Part shown: piece by piece, positions 1 to 8,975 of the stretch
Layout of the letters: each line of letters opens with the position of its first letter
Position numbering within the stretch: the stretch's first letter is position 1
From: Calocera cornea HHB12733
Lineage: Eukaryota; Basidiomycota; Dacrymycetes; Dacrymycetales; Dacrymycetaceae
Assembly: GCA_001632435.1 (NCBI GenBank)
Contig: KV423918.1
Coordinates: 124,001-188,000, forward strand
Direction: 5' to 3'
DNA length: 64,000 bases
The notes under the pieces: model-generated
The model's database searches: none
Told to the model about the DNA's origin: nothing
The model's input: the letters and a program-made list of their open reading frames with translations, nothing else
Made by a program: the position numbers and the translations under genes

Positions 1-637
1 TGTCGCTCTTGTCCGCCAGCCGGTGAGCCTTGGCAGCGTCCTTGCGCGCGCGCTCGGCCCGCCGGTCCTCCTCATGATTCCCGATCTTCACCACCGCCGG
101 GCTGTCCTGCACGAGGACGACGTACCTCTTCCTGCTGTCGATGCGCGCGAGGATGTCGGCGAGCTTCTCGGGCGGCTGCAGCACGCCCGTCGCGTCGGGC
201 ATCTGCACGTACTCGTGCGGGATGTCCCGGTTCCGCAGCGCAGCCGGCTTCTTCCCGTTCCCGCTGGCGTTCGGCTCCCTGAGCGCAGCGGGCGCTTGGA
301 ACGCAGTAGAGGGCTCGGTCTCCTTGGCCACGTCGAAAGCGAGGTACTGTACGTGCACCACGGGAGCGTCGGGCCGGGGCGCCCGCTTGGGCGGCGGGCC
401 GGGGTCGACGAGGTCCGCCTGGGCGAGCTCGCGCGGGTTACTGAGCGGCGAGCCGTAGCCGTATCTGGAGACGGAGGAGGAGTGGCGCGGGAGGAGGATG
501 GGGAGGGCGGGTGCGGGCGAGCGGGCGGGGATGCGTCTGGGCAGCTCGGGGGAAGGGGCGTGGTGCGGTGCTGCTGCTGCGGTGAGAGAGGCGCGGGAGG
601 TGCTCGCGATGCACGACGAGGTTTGCCGCGCGAACAT
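1..637 (-). CDS. Mitochondrial translation initiation factor IF-3 (N-terminal part, runs off the window)
   Basis: IF-3 keeps ribosomal subunits apart and checks initiator tRNA pairing; this copy should act in mitochondria. The ATG at 637-635 opens a frame with no stop to the window edge (212 residues seen). The first ~60 residues are rich in Arg, Ser, Ala and Pro and almost free of acid, as in an import signal. IF3-N features follow: NRDIPHEYVQ near residue 136, VVLVQDSPAVVKI at ~173-185 (compare the bacterial LV..NPPV.KI stretch), then a strongly basic helix, RRAERARKDAAKAHRLADK. The IF3-C domain must lie beyond base 1. No intron is seen in this part. It is divergent from ATG14, with ~630 bp between the likely start codons. 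Fungal mitochondrial IF-3 proteins are poorly conserved, so the call rests on motif order. Confidence 0.72.
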   Translation of the reverse strand, partial: MFARQTSSCIASTSRASLTAAAAPHHAPSPELPRRIPARSPAPALPILLPRHSSSVSRYGYGSPLSNPRELAQADLVDPGPPPKRAPRPDAPVVHVQYLAFDVAKETEPSTAFQAPAALREPNASGNGKKPAALRNRDIPHEYVQMPDATGVLQPPEKLADILARIDSRKRYVVLVQDSPAVVKIGNHEEDRRAERARKDAAKAHRLADKSD

Positions 638-1265
638 TTTTAGAGGTCGGCGAACGGGATGGTGTCTGTGGTTTGATCAGTACAGCGGTTCATGTGGATT
701 GGAGAGTGGATCTGCACCTCTAGTCAGAATACAGCAGGTGCACACTCTTATTGCCCAATGTCAGTTGCAGGCAGAATCGAACACTGTTGCAGGAGAACGC
801 CGACAATGGTATGCTGCGAGGGAAGGGTGCGCCTTTCCGACCCATGCTTCTCTCGGCTCCGGCGTCATCTCCGGCCCCTAGGCGTCATCGCCGCCCCTAG
901 TCCCTCCCGCTGTTCCCTCCTCCGACTCATCATTCCAGTTCCAGTCCATGCTCAAGCCGCGCCGCCCGTCCACAAACACACGCGCAGCACACCCCGCTCC
1001 CGCTCCTGCTCACACCGCCCTGCCACAAGCACACGCACCACCACCAGCGACTCATCCGCCCGCAGCAACGGCCAGGAAGGATGCCGAGCCGAGACCCCAA
1101 CCGGGCGGGAGCGCGGCGGTGAGTGGCAAGGGGCGAGCGTCAGGAGCCGCCCCCGCTGCCGCTGCTGCTCCATCTTCCTCTGCTGCTGCAAGTGCGAGCA
1201 CGAGTACTTCTGCGAGAGGCGCTCCGGAGAGCTCCAACACCCCCGGAAGGAGGAGCCTGCATACC
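638..1265. promoter_or_regulatory. Shared intergenic region between the divergent IF-3 and ATG14 genes
   Basis: No gene is supported here. The stretch holds pyrimidine-rich tracts and a C-rich segment (about 885-1060) typical of TATA-less promoters. The part from 948 onward stays open in the ATG14 frame, so some of it could be an N-terminal extension of ATG14 instead of 5' untranslated sequence. Confidence 0.4.
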
Positions 1266-2472
1266 ATGGAGTGCGCGACGTGCGAGCGGAGCCAGCGCCG
1301 GTTCTTCTGCGCTAACTGCGTGTCCAACTAGTGCGTCCTTTCCCTTCCCCTCCTCAACATCCCATTACCGTATCTGACAATGGAGTAGCATACGCGACTT
1401 CCGCCTCGCCCAGTCGCGCGTCGAGGTAGACCGGCAGAAGCTGCAGGAGGGCGTGAAGCAGCTGCTGGACCTGCTCGAGCCGCGGCGGAGGGAGAAGGCC
1501 ACGCGGACGATGCTTGTTGACCGGACGCGGGAGATCCGGCGGGAGGTGGAGCGGCTCAAGAAGAAGGGCGACGAGCGTGCGTCCTTTCCCTTTTCCCGCT
1601 GGTGTGCGATGGGCTGATAGGGAGCAGTGCGGGAGAAGGTCCGCGCAAGGCGGGACGACCTGCAGCGGCGGCGGCAGGGGTTATCCCGCGCTCAGCAGGT
1701 CGTCAGCTCCCCACTCACCTTCACCCCGCTCACGGCCGCGCAATCCCGGCTCGACACACTCTCCGACCGGCTCGCCCTCGCCCGGCGCGGCCTCGCCCTC
1801 CTCCTCATGGAGGTGTTCGACCTCCGCCAGTCCGCCTCGGGCGAAGCAACCATCGTCGGGCTGCCCTTCCCGCGCCCGGGGGACCACAGGCACGTCAAGC
1901 CCGAGCAGATCAACGGGGTGCTCGTGCACACACTGCACTTCCTCCACCTGCTCGCGTACTACCTCGGCGTCAAGCTCCCCTTCGCCGTCTCCTGGTCCGG
2001 CGGACGCTTCCTCGTCGGCAAGCCGACCATCCGCGCGGGGTCGGGCAACGCAGAGGACGGGGACTGGGTGCGCTGGACGGTCAAGCAGCCGCTGTACGTC
2101 AGCCCGGCCGACAGCGCGCGCTACTCTGGAGCAGGCGGCATGCCGAGCAGCTTCACGACCGCGCTCAGCATGCTGGGGTACAACGTGCTCTACCTCCTTC
2201 ACACGCAGGGGCTGCGCGTGCCCGTGCCGGGGAAAGAGCACTTGCCGCCCCGGGTGCTGAACGAGCTCATCCGGCTGTGCATCTCCGACAGCCTGGGCAA
2301 GCGCAGTCACGCCACGCGCCCGACGCTCCCGCCGCCTACGCACGGCTTCGGCCTGGCCTTCGCGGGCGTGCTCGAGGCCGCGAAGGAGGCGGACGGGAGC
2401 AAGCGCGCCGAGGAGATGAGGCGCGTTGAGGAGGGGGACGCGGATTGGGATATTGTTGAGGATAGTGGGTAG
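1266..2472 (+). CDS. ATG14: Autophagy subunit ATG14 (Vps38/UVRAG-like family), PI3-kinase complex I
   Basis: Exons 1266-1330, 1389-1576 and 1628-2472, joined at GTGCGT/AG introns of 58 and 51 bp; the product is 365 residues. Atg14 recruits the Vps34-Vps15-Atg6 lipid kinase to the autophagosome assembly site. The protein begins with a double CxxC zinc motif (MECATCERSQRRFFCANC), the hallmark of Atg14/Barkor. A heptad-rich basic coiled-coil segment follows (about residues 27-120, RDFRLAQSRVEVDRQKLQEG onward), then the globular C-terminal half with KPEQINGVLVHTLHFLHLLA and LPFAVSW. I chose the ATG at 1266 because it sits in an ACCATGG context directly before the zinc motif. An upstream in-frame ATG at 948 would add ~106 Pro/Ala/Ser-rich residues. 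UVRAG/Vps38 is the alternative, but it lacks this N-terminal zinc motif. Confidence 0.75.
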
Positions 2473-2772
2473 GTCGGACGGTCCTTGGGCGTCGAAGCGG
2501 GGAGTGGGCGTTGTACTATTCGTTGATCTTGTTAACGGCGCTTTGGGGCGCTGACGAGGAGCACTGTGTATTCTACCAAATTAATGAACCTGCATGTGGA
2601 TGACCACCTCTAATCATATGACATTGATGTGTCTACCCGGGCTACAAGAGCAGGTCCACATAGCCAGCGACGCCATCGCACATATTGCAGGCCGATCAAC
2701 CGACAAGACGCCAAGGCGGTAGGAGGGCACAGCAGCCGGTCGGAAGGGACACGAGCACGCACGCTCGCACGC

Positions 2773-3353
2773 TCAGATCAGCAGCTTCTCAATCTCGTTC
2801 TTGATCGTCTGGATCTGGCTGTTCAGCTCCCGCTGCTCGTTCGTCGTCACGCTCACGGCGATCACGGGCCTTGACACGCCGCACGCGCGCCCGAGGGCGA
2901 TCTTGCTGGGGACGAAGACGTAGGGGACGTTCTACACGCACAAACGCAGGCACAAGGGCAAGCCGTTAGGGAGTGGACAGGGGTAAGAGGGAGGAGAGGG
3001 GGGAGGCGCACCTTATCCTCGCACAGCAGGGGCAGGTGCAGCAGGATCTCGATCGGCTCCGTGTCCGCGGTGAGGACGATGAACTCTGAGATGCCGCGGT
3101 TGAGGGTCTTGGTAGCTGCCCACCAATAGTCAGCACACTTATCATCTGCGATGGGGACGGGGAGGGGAATGCGCACCTTCGTTAGCACCCTTCTTGACCT
3201 GCTTGTACGACGTCGCCTGGTTGACGAGCTCCAGGATCTGCGCTCGTGGTCAGCCTCTGCGCGTGTGCCCCATATGGCGCTCGTAGGTAGGCGCACCTTG
3301 TTCGTCAGGTCGTTGCTCGCGAGCGGGAAGGCCTTGGGGTTCGGGGCGGACAT
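2773..3353 (-). CDS. SNU13: SNU13 / NHP2-like protein 1 (L7Ae-type kink-turn binding protein)
   Basis: Exons (in gene order) 3353-3297, 3237-3177, 3115-3012 and 2931-2773 give exactly 126 residues, the length of yeast Snu13. It binds kink-turn RNA in U4 snRNA (tri-snRNP) and in box C/D snoRNAs, linking splicing with rRNA 2'-O-methylation. The sequence is nearly canonical: [19 protein letters not shown], then [37 protein letters not shown], and a C-terminus ending KNEIEKLLI. All three introns start with GTGCGC. It is convergent with ATG14; 300 bp separate the two stop codons. Confidence 0.96.
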
Positions 3354-3738
3354 GATGCTGCTGTCCGATGATCTTCACGGGTAGTGTCTTTGTGTTGAGT
3401 TTTTCAGGAGTTGGAAAGGAAATGGAAATGGGAAAATGGACGACCTCACGGCTGGGGATCCTTGGTCGGTGGGTTGGAAGAAAGATGTGGGCTCGCAGGC
3501 TGGGCGGGGGCAAATTTTTGAGGAGAGCAGTAGGGGTCCTGCCTGGGCGCTTCTTTCATCGTGCCGCTCTCCTCCATACTGACTCGCACCAGCTTGACAC
3601 CAGCTGGTGGGGTGGTTGCGGGACGGGATGGAGTGGTGACATACATACTTGAACAGTACTACAAACCTACAATACGCGCATACAGCCCAGTTCCGTAGCA
3701 ACAGCCGCCCCCCGCTCCCCGCTCAGCGCCTCAGCATC
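3354..3738. other. Intergenic region upstream of SNU13
   Basis: It carries the SNU13 promoter and the 3' end of the FAD monooxygenase transcript. I see no TATA box, RNA gene or convincing coding sequence here. Confidence 0.5.
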
Positions 3739-5155
3739 TCAGTACGTAGCGCTCTTCTCCCCCAGCCCGCTCAGCATCCACACCGCCATGCGCCTCATGC
3801 CGGGCACGCACCCGACGAGCCAGAGCACCCAGTCCCTGGCCCACTCCACCATGCCCGTAGCGTTCGCGGCAAAGAACGTGATCCCGCCCGCGAGGTCGAT
3901 GACCCGCTTGCCCGCGGCGTGCCGGTCGTCCGACCAGCGCTGGAGCAGCGCACGCGCGTCGGGGGCGGAGAGGGATGGGGAGAGACAGTGCGCGAGCGCT
4001 TCGCCCAGGTAGATCGAGTCCCTTATCCCGAGGTTCATGCCCTGCCCCCCCATGGGCGAGTGCACGTGCGCCGCGTCGCCTACGATCAGCAGCCCGCCTT
4101 TGGCCCCGACGGCCTGCACAGGCGTGCCGGGGACGTGTTCCTCCCAGTACTTGGCCGCGAGGCGGAACTTGACGTAGAACCTTGAGGACCAGACGAGCTC
4201 GGTGATCGTGGGCGCGGGGGAGGGGTAGCGCGTGTCGAGCATGTGCTGCACGTACTCCTTGCTCGGCGCGGCGGGCGCCTCGCCGTCCATGATCTGCCCG
4301 ACGATGCGGAACGTCCCCTGGCCGAATGGGATCCACAGGCTGGGCCCGTGCGGCGAGAGGTAGGCGTTGACCCCCTCCCTCGGCAGCGGCTGGCTCGGCT
4401 TGCGCCCCGTAGCGGTCGGGTCCACGGGCGGGAAGTCGACGCGCACATCGGCGAGGCAGAACACCTCGTCCGCCTTGCTGGGGTGGTCCAGGTCCGCGGG
4501 CATGGACGTCGCCCGCCCGGTCTTGTCGAACGGGTCCGGGTAGGCGATCCCCGCCGCCTGGCGCACCACGCTGTGCGGGCCGTCCGCGCCGACGACGTAG
4601 CGCGCGCGGACCTCCTCCCCGCCGTCGAAGCCGACCACTTTCCACCCGTCGGCCGTCTCGCGCACCGAGACGGCCTTCATCCCCCAGTGCACGTCCCCCC
4701 CGCCCAGGAGCACCTGCAGCCGGGAGTACAGGACCCGCTCAGTCTCGCTCTGCGCGATGACGCACACGAAGGGGTACTTTGTCTTGCCCTTCAGCGGGGA
4801 GGTGTCGTACGTGATCAGCCGGCCAGAGGCGAGCGAGTTGAACGCGATCGAGTGCTCCTCTTGGCCCGCGGCGACGACGGCGTCGGCGCACCCTATGCGC
4901 TCCATCATCTAGTCCACCCCACTATCAGTACTTTCTTGCGTTGGAATAGAGACGGGAAGGGGGAACAGGGCGCACCTCGAGCGTCTTCGCGTGCACCACG
5001 AGCGCGCGGGAGTAGCTCCGGTCGTGCTCAACCCGCGCATCGGCGACGGCGATCCGGTCCGCACGCACGCCGTGGGCCAGCAGCGAGCACGCGGTCGCGA
5101 GCCCGGCGGGGCCGGCGCCGACGACGAGGACGTCTACTTCGGCGGGGAGAGACAT
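3739..5155 (-). CDS. FAD-dependent aromatic monooxygenase (phenol hydroxylase/PHBH-like), short form
   Basis: Exon 1 is 5155-4976 (60 codons) and exon 2 is 4908-3739; the product is 449 residues. The fold is that of flavin hydroxylases that use NAD(P)H and O2 to hydroxylate aromatic rings. Visible are the Rossmann dinucleotide motif VVGAGPAGLATACSL at residues ~11-25, the middle VGADGPHSVVRQAAG motif, and the FAD ribityl-binding GDAAHVHSPMGGQGMNLG near residue 340. Phenol hydroxylases usually run to 600 or more residues with a C-terminal thioredoxin-like domain. This protein stops soon after a hydrophobic helix (ITFFAANATGMVEWARDWVL), so that domain is absent. The substrate cannot be read from the sequence, and no biosynthetic gene cluster surrounds it. 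The assembly gap begins 52 bp upstream of the start codon. Confidence 0.85.
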
Positions 5156-5207
5156 TGGCCTGGCTCGCTTTCGCTTTTCTCGTTTGGTTGTGGTATGGGT
5201 TGGGTTG

Positions 5208-5611
5208 NNNNNNNNNNNNNNNNNNNNNNNNNNNNNNNNNNNNNNNNNNNNNNNNNNNNNNNNNNNNNNNNNNNNNNNNNNNNNNNNNNNNNNNNNNNNN
5301 NNNNNNNNNNNNNNNNNNNNNNNNNNNNNNNNNNNNNNNNNNNNNNNNNNNNNNNNNNNNNNNNNNNNNNNNNNNNNNNNNNNNNNNNNNNNNNNNNNNN
5401 NNNNNNNNNNNNNNNNNNNNNNNNNNNNNNNNNNNNNNNNNNNNNNNNNNNNNNNNNNNNNNNNNNNNNNNNNNNNNNNNNNNNNNNNNNNNNNNNNNNN
5501 NNNNNNNNNNNNNNNNNNNNNNNNNNNNNNNNNNNNNNNNNNNNNNNNNNNNNNNNNNNNNNNNNNNNNNNNNNNNNNNNNNNNNNNNNNNNNNNNNNNN
5601 NNNNNNNNNNN
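5208..5611. other. Assembly gap (404 undetermined bases)
   Basis: A continuous run of N. It falls in the upstream region of the FAD monooxygenase, so its promoter is mostly unknown. Any apparent reading frame crossing the run is meaningless. Confidence 0.99.
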
Positions 5612-6773
5612 CCCGTCCGTCCGTGATGCTCCAACCCCCCCCCTCCCCGCGCAAGCTCGACTGTGACCCCCGCCGGTGGAACGTGCCTGGGCACACATGC
5701 CGCCGGTCCAGGATTGCTACTGGCCTCTCAAGCGCATGCCGTGCTCCTGCTCCTGCTCCTGCTCCTGTTCCTTGACATTCTGTTAGTCCGTGGGTGCGGA
5801 TGGGAGACGAGAACCCTGCCGGGGATCATCACCCTCTCCGAGCCGCTCCTCCTCCCAAGTCATATGCATGCCATGCCCACTGCAAGGCAGGGTCCCTCGG
5901 CGCATGACCTAATGGACCCTGGTGCTCCCGGCCTCAGAAGCAGGGGCTGTGCCGGAGGAAAAGGAAAAAGGACGGCGGGCTTAGCTAAGCGGTTTGGGTC
6001 CGTGCGAGCGCTGCCAGGGACTCACGAGTGGGTTTTTCGCTGACCAGTGCCGCGCTGCTTTGCTTTGCTTTGCTCTGACGATGTTGTGCTCGACAGGACG
6101 GACTAGTGCTCCGCCCGCTGCATGAGCTCAGCTCAGCTCGGATTCATGCACCCCTCCGTCCACTCCGCCCTCACCTCGCCCGAACAGGCCATCCTGAACC
6201 ATGAACCATGACCGCGTAAGCCCCCTCGCTCTCCCCCTTACCCTTCCGGGCGGGGCGACGCGCGAGCGCGCACGTCTTGTGCCGGTTGCCGCGAGCGGGC
6301 TGGGCGGGCTCAGGCGGGCTGAGGCGCCTTTTTTCATAGTTACACTGATGCGAGCTGCCTTTCCCTTTTTCTTTCTTTTCTCTTCTCTTCATTTCTCTTC
6401 GTTTTTTGGCTGGACTGGGCCGGTTCGAGCGGGAGGATGGGACGCTGACTCGCATGTGCTAGGCTGCGGGCTGCTGTGTGCTGGGGCGTGGTGCGGGAGG
6501 AGCTGCTGGGCGCGGTGCGGAGGAACTGCTGGATCGCATCGCGTTAGCTGGAGGGCTGAGGTGAGGGCTGGGCGGTATGGCACATAGTGCATTGGAAGTA
6601 GTGCTCGGATTAGTGTACAGTGAATTGCAAGCAACGTTAACGTTGGATCCATCCCATTACTCCTGCCCCCGCCGTGCCCGGGCCGCGTGCGCCTCCTCTC
6701 GCTCGCACCGGAGCACACACTTGCCGGCCACTGCGCCGGTCTCGCGCGGCGTACGCTCGCCAGCCGGCCGGCA
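5612..6773. other. Gene-poor stretch between the gap and the carrier gene
   Basis: I find no supported gene on either strand. It contains a short TGCTCC tandem repeat (about 5742-5767), GCTTT repeats near 6058-6075 and a T/C-rich tract near 6361-6408. A 126-residue frame at 5663-6043 is a poly-Leu product of the TGCTCC repeat and was not accepted. Confidence 0.5.
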
Positions 6774-8136
6774 CTACCCCTGCCCGTCCCCCTCCTCCGC
6801 CCACCTCCACACGACCCCCCCGGCGCGACCCCACCTCCTCATGGCCCAGGCGACATTCTCATAGACGACAAAAGTGATGCACGTCGCCGGCAGGACGCGG
6901 ATCATGTTCGTCGCGAGGCCTCTGTAGAAGCCGCGCAGGCCCGACTGGGCGTAGGTGAGCTGGACGGGGGGGGGGGGGGGGTCAGCTGGGCTGAGGGAGA
7001 CGACGAGAGGAGGAGGAGGCGGGACGGACCTGCAGACGAGCGCGCACCACCTGGTACGGGTAGGTCGTTGCGAGCGCGACCAGTTTCGAAGCGGCGGACA
7101 TGACGATGTACTCGATGTTTGACTGTCTCTGGGTCAGCGCTGTGCGGCAGGCTCGGGCTCCCCTCCCGCGAGGTGAGGTGGGATAGGATGGAGCCAGGCG
7201 GACGTACGAGCTTCTCGCCGCCCTCCCTCCACGGCCTGGCGGCACGCTCGAACCTGCGCCTCTTCCAGGCGAAGCCGAGCTGCTTGAGCTCCTCATACGC
7301 CATGAACTGCAGCGCGCCGTTGCACACGCCGACGAGGGCGAAGCTGCTCCCGCGGTACAGCCCGCGCAGGCCCTCGCGGCTGTAGATCTGGTGCAGGCCC
7401 GCGCGGAGGGTGCGGAAGGGCGGCGCGGCGGCAGGCGGGGAGGAGAAGATGCGCACGCGAACGACCCACAGCGGGTTCGTGAGCACTGCGGTGAGCGCAC
7501 CTGCGCAGGCGTCGGGTCAGCATCTCTGGGGAAAGCACGGGGCAAGTGGGCAAGTGGGAGTGGGAGTGGGAGTGGAAGTGGGAGGTGGACGCACTGGCTT
7601 GGGCGGAGGCGAGCAGGTACCCGGCCGGGGAGAGGCGCCCCTCCCGCGCGCCGGACTGCGAGACGTGCACGCTGTCCGGGTCGCGCGATGCTATCCGGCG
7701 CTTCATGAGCTCGTACCTGCGCGTGTCGTCAGCGGTGTGCTCGTCCGTCCTGGGAGAAGCTGGCTTCGGGGTGAAGGTCCGCGGTGCGCCAGACGCACCA
7801 CATGAAGTACAGCCCCCAGCCGGCGAGGTTGCCGACCGCGTTCGGGCCCAGCCCGCGGTACAGCGCCGCCCACCCGCCGCCGTCATGCTTTACGCGACGC
7901 AGCTCGCGCCAGATGACCCTGCCGGGCCCGCCGGGGCGGATGGGGGCGGAGGAGACCTGGAAGCGTGTGCGGAGGAGGTCGAGCGGGTGGGTGAGGAGGG
8001 TGCTGAGCAGGCCGGCGAGGAGGCCTGCGGAGGCGTGGTCGAGGATTGGGGAGGGGAAGAAGGAGGGCGGGAGGGGGGAGGGTGGGGCGCTGGAGGAGGA
8101 GGAGGAGGAGGAGGATGGGGCGGGATTGGCGGACAT
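6774..8136 (-). CDS. Mitochondrial carrier of the FLX1/SLC25A32 (FAD/folate) type
   Basis: Exons (gene order) 8136-7799, 7716-7595, 7500-7208, 7122-7030 and 6959-6774; 343 residues. Inner-membrane carriers have three repeats, each with a Px[DE]xx[KR]x[KR] signature. Repeat 1 reads [11 protein letters not shown], repeat 2 [10 protein letters not shown] and repeat 3 [11 protein letters not shown]. The NPLWVV and [11 protein letters not shown] forms are those of FLX1/SLC25A32, which imports FAD or folate. [17 protein letters not shown] and [18 protein letters not shown] also match that subfamily. The N-terminus is a Ser-rich, probably disordered stretch. Odd point: about 14 residues of the third matrix loop that normally follow RARLQ are missing, exactly where the last intron holds a run of 16 G (6966-6981). 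Confidence 0.83.
6966..6981. repeat. Homopolymer run of 16 G inside the last carrier intron
   Basis: The gene strand reads a run of 16 C between a CTGAC branch-site motif and the CCAG acceptor. Runs of this length are easily miscounted or collapsed in assembly, and the neighbouring exon appears to lack a conserved segment. Confidence 0.9.
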
Positions 8137-8852
8137 GGACGGGCGGTATGCCCCTGGGTGCGGTCGTGTCCCCGGTCTGTGGTGGGAGCTGAGAGCAGAA
8201 GCAGCCGAGGGGAGGGGTGATTCTAGCCCCGCGCGGAGTTGGCCCGTTGCTGGCGCACGCAGTCCTGCCAAGGTGGCAGTGTGGCGAATGAGGACGAGGG
8301 CGATTGGTCAAGATGGCAATGCTGGGAGCCCCCTTCAGGTTTGCAGCGGCGTGGGAAGGCTCGAGAGGGTTTGCGCGCGCGTGCGGGGGTGCGGGTCCCC
8401 CGGGTCTGATGGAGGGTGTGAGATCGAGCGTCGATCGGGCGTCCTGTAATGATGGGCAAGCGGCGGGAACACACCGGAGTGTACGGAGTGGCCGACGAGG
8501 GGTCAGTAGTGGGCCGTGTCGAGCCCTATAACCCCCGGAGGCAGCAGCAGCAGCAGACGACCGCCCCGCTCCTCCCTCTCCAGACGATCGGCCCTTCCAC
8601 CCCCGGCTCAGCCTAATCCCGCACGCCCTGCCCATCCAGCACCCCCCAGGTCGTGCACCCCCTCCCCCCCACGCGCAAGATCCCGGCCTGCACCGCATCA
8701 GTCACGCCTTGCCCTCCCATTCTCGCGCTCTGCACACACGGTGTTTGGACGGAAATACGCTGCCTGCATACAGGGCTGCATTGCACTTCCTGCCTTGCGT
8801 CCATCTCGCAGAGCACAACAAGTCGCACCACTCGCACCACCACCAGCGAGCG
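8137..8852. promoter_or_regulatory. Divergent promoter region between the carrier and prolyl oligopeptidase
   Basis: About 840 bp separate the two likely start codons. Pyrimidine-rich blocks occur near 8520-8700. No additional gene is supported. Confidence 0.45.
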
Positions 8853-8859
8853 TATAAAA
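8853..8859 (+). promoter_or_regulatory. TATA box of the prolyl oligopeptidase gene
   Basis: TATAAAA lies 117 bp before the ATG at 8976 but only 6 bp before an in-frame ATG at 8865. A transcript starting 25-40 bp downstream of this box would leave out the 8865 ATG. Confidence 0.6.
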
Positions 8860-8975
8860 CGTGCATGCTAGCCCGCCTGCGCACGCCCCTCAGCCACGTC
8901 TCCCTCCTCCCCCGTCCCCTCCCTCGTCCAACAACAACCCTGCTCTCCCGCCCTCTCCACACCTCCTACCGCACC

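Noticed and set aside
23..643. Long plus-strand frames opposite mitochondrial IF-3
   Set aside because: They are antisense shadows in GC-rich DNA; only the minus strand carries IF3 motifs.
4243..5775. Frames running through the assembly gap
   Set aside because: The undetermined bases supply no stops; the flanking parts are antisense to the FAD monooxygenase or non-coding.
5663..6043. Possible secreted poly-Leu protein
   Set aside because: The Leu run is a translated TGCTCC microsatellite; no coding signature or splice context.
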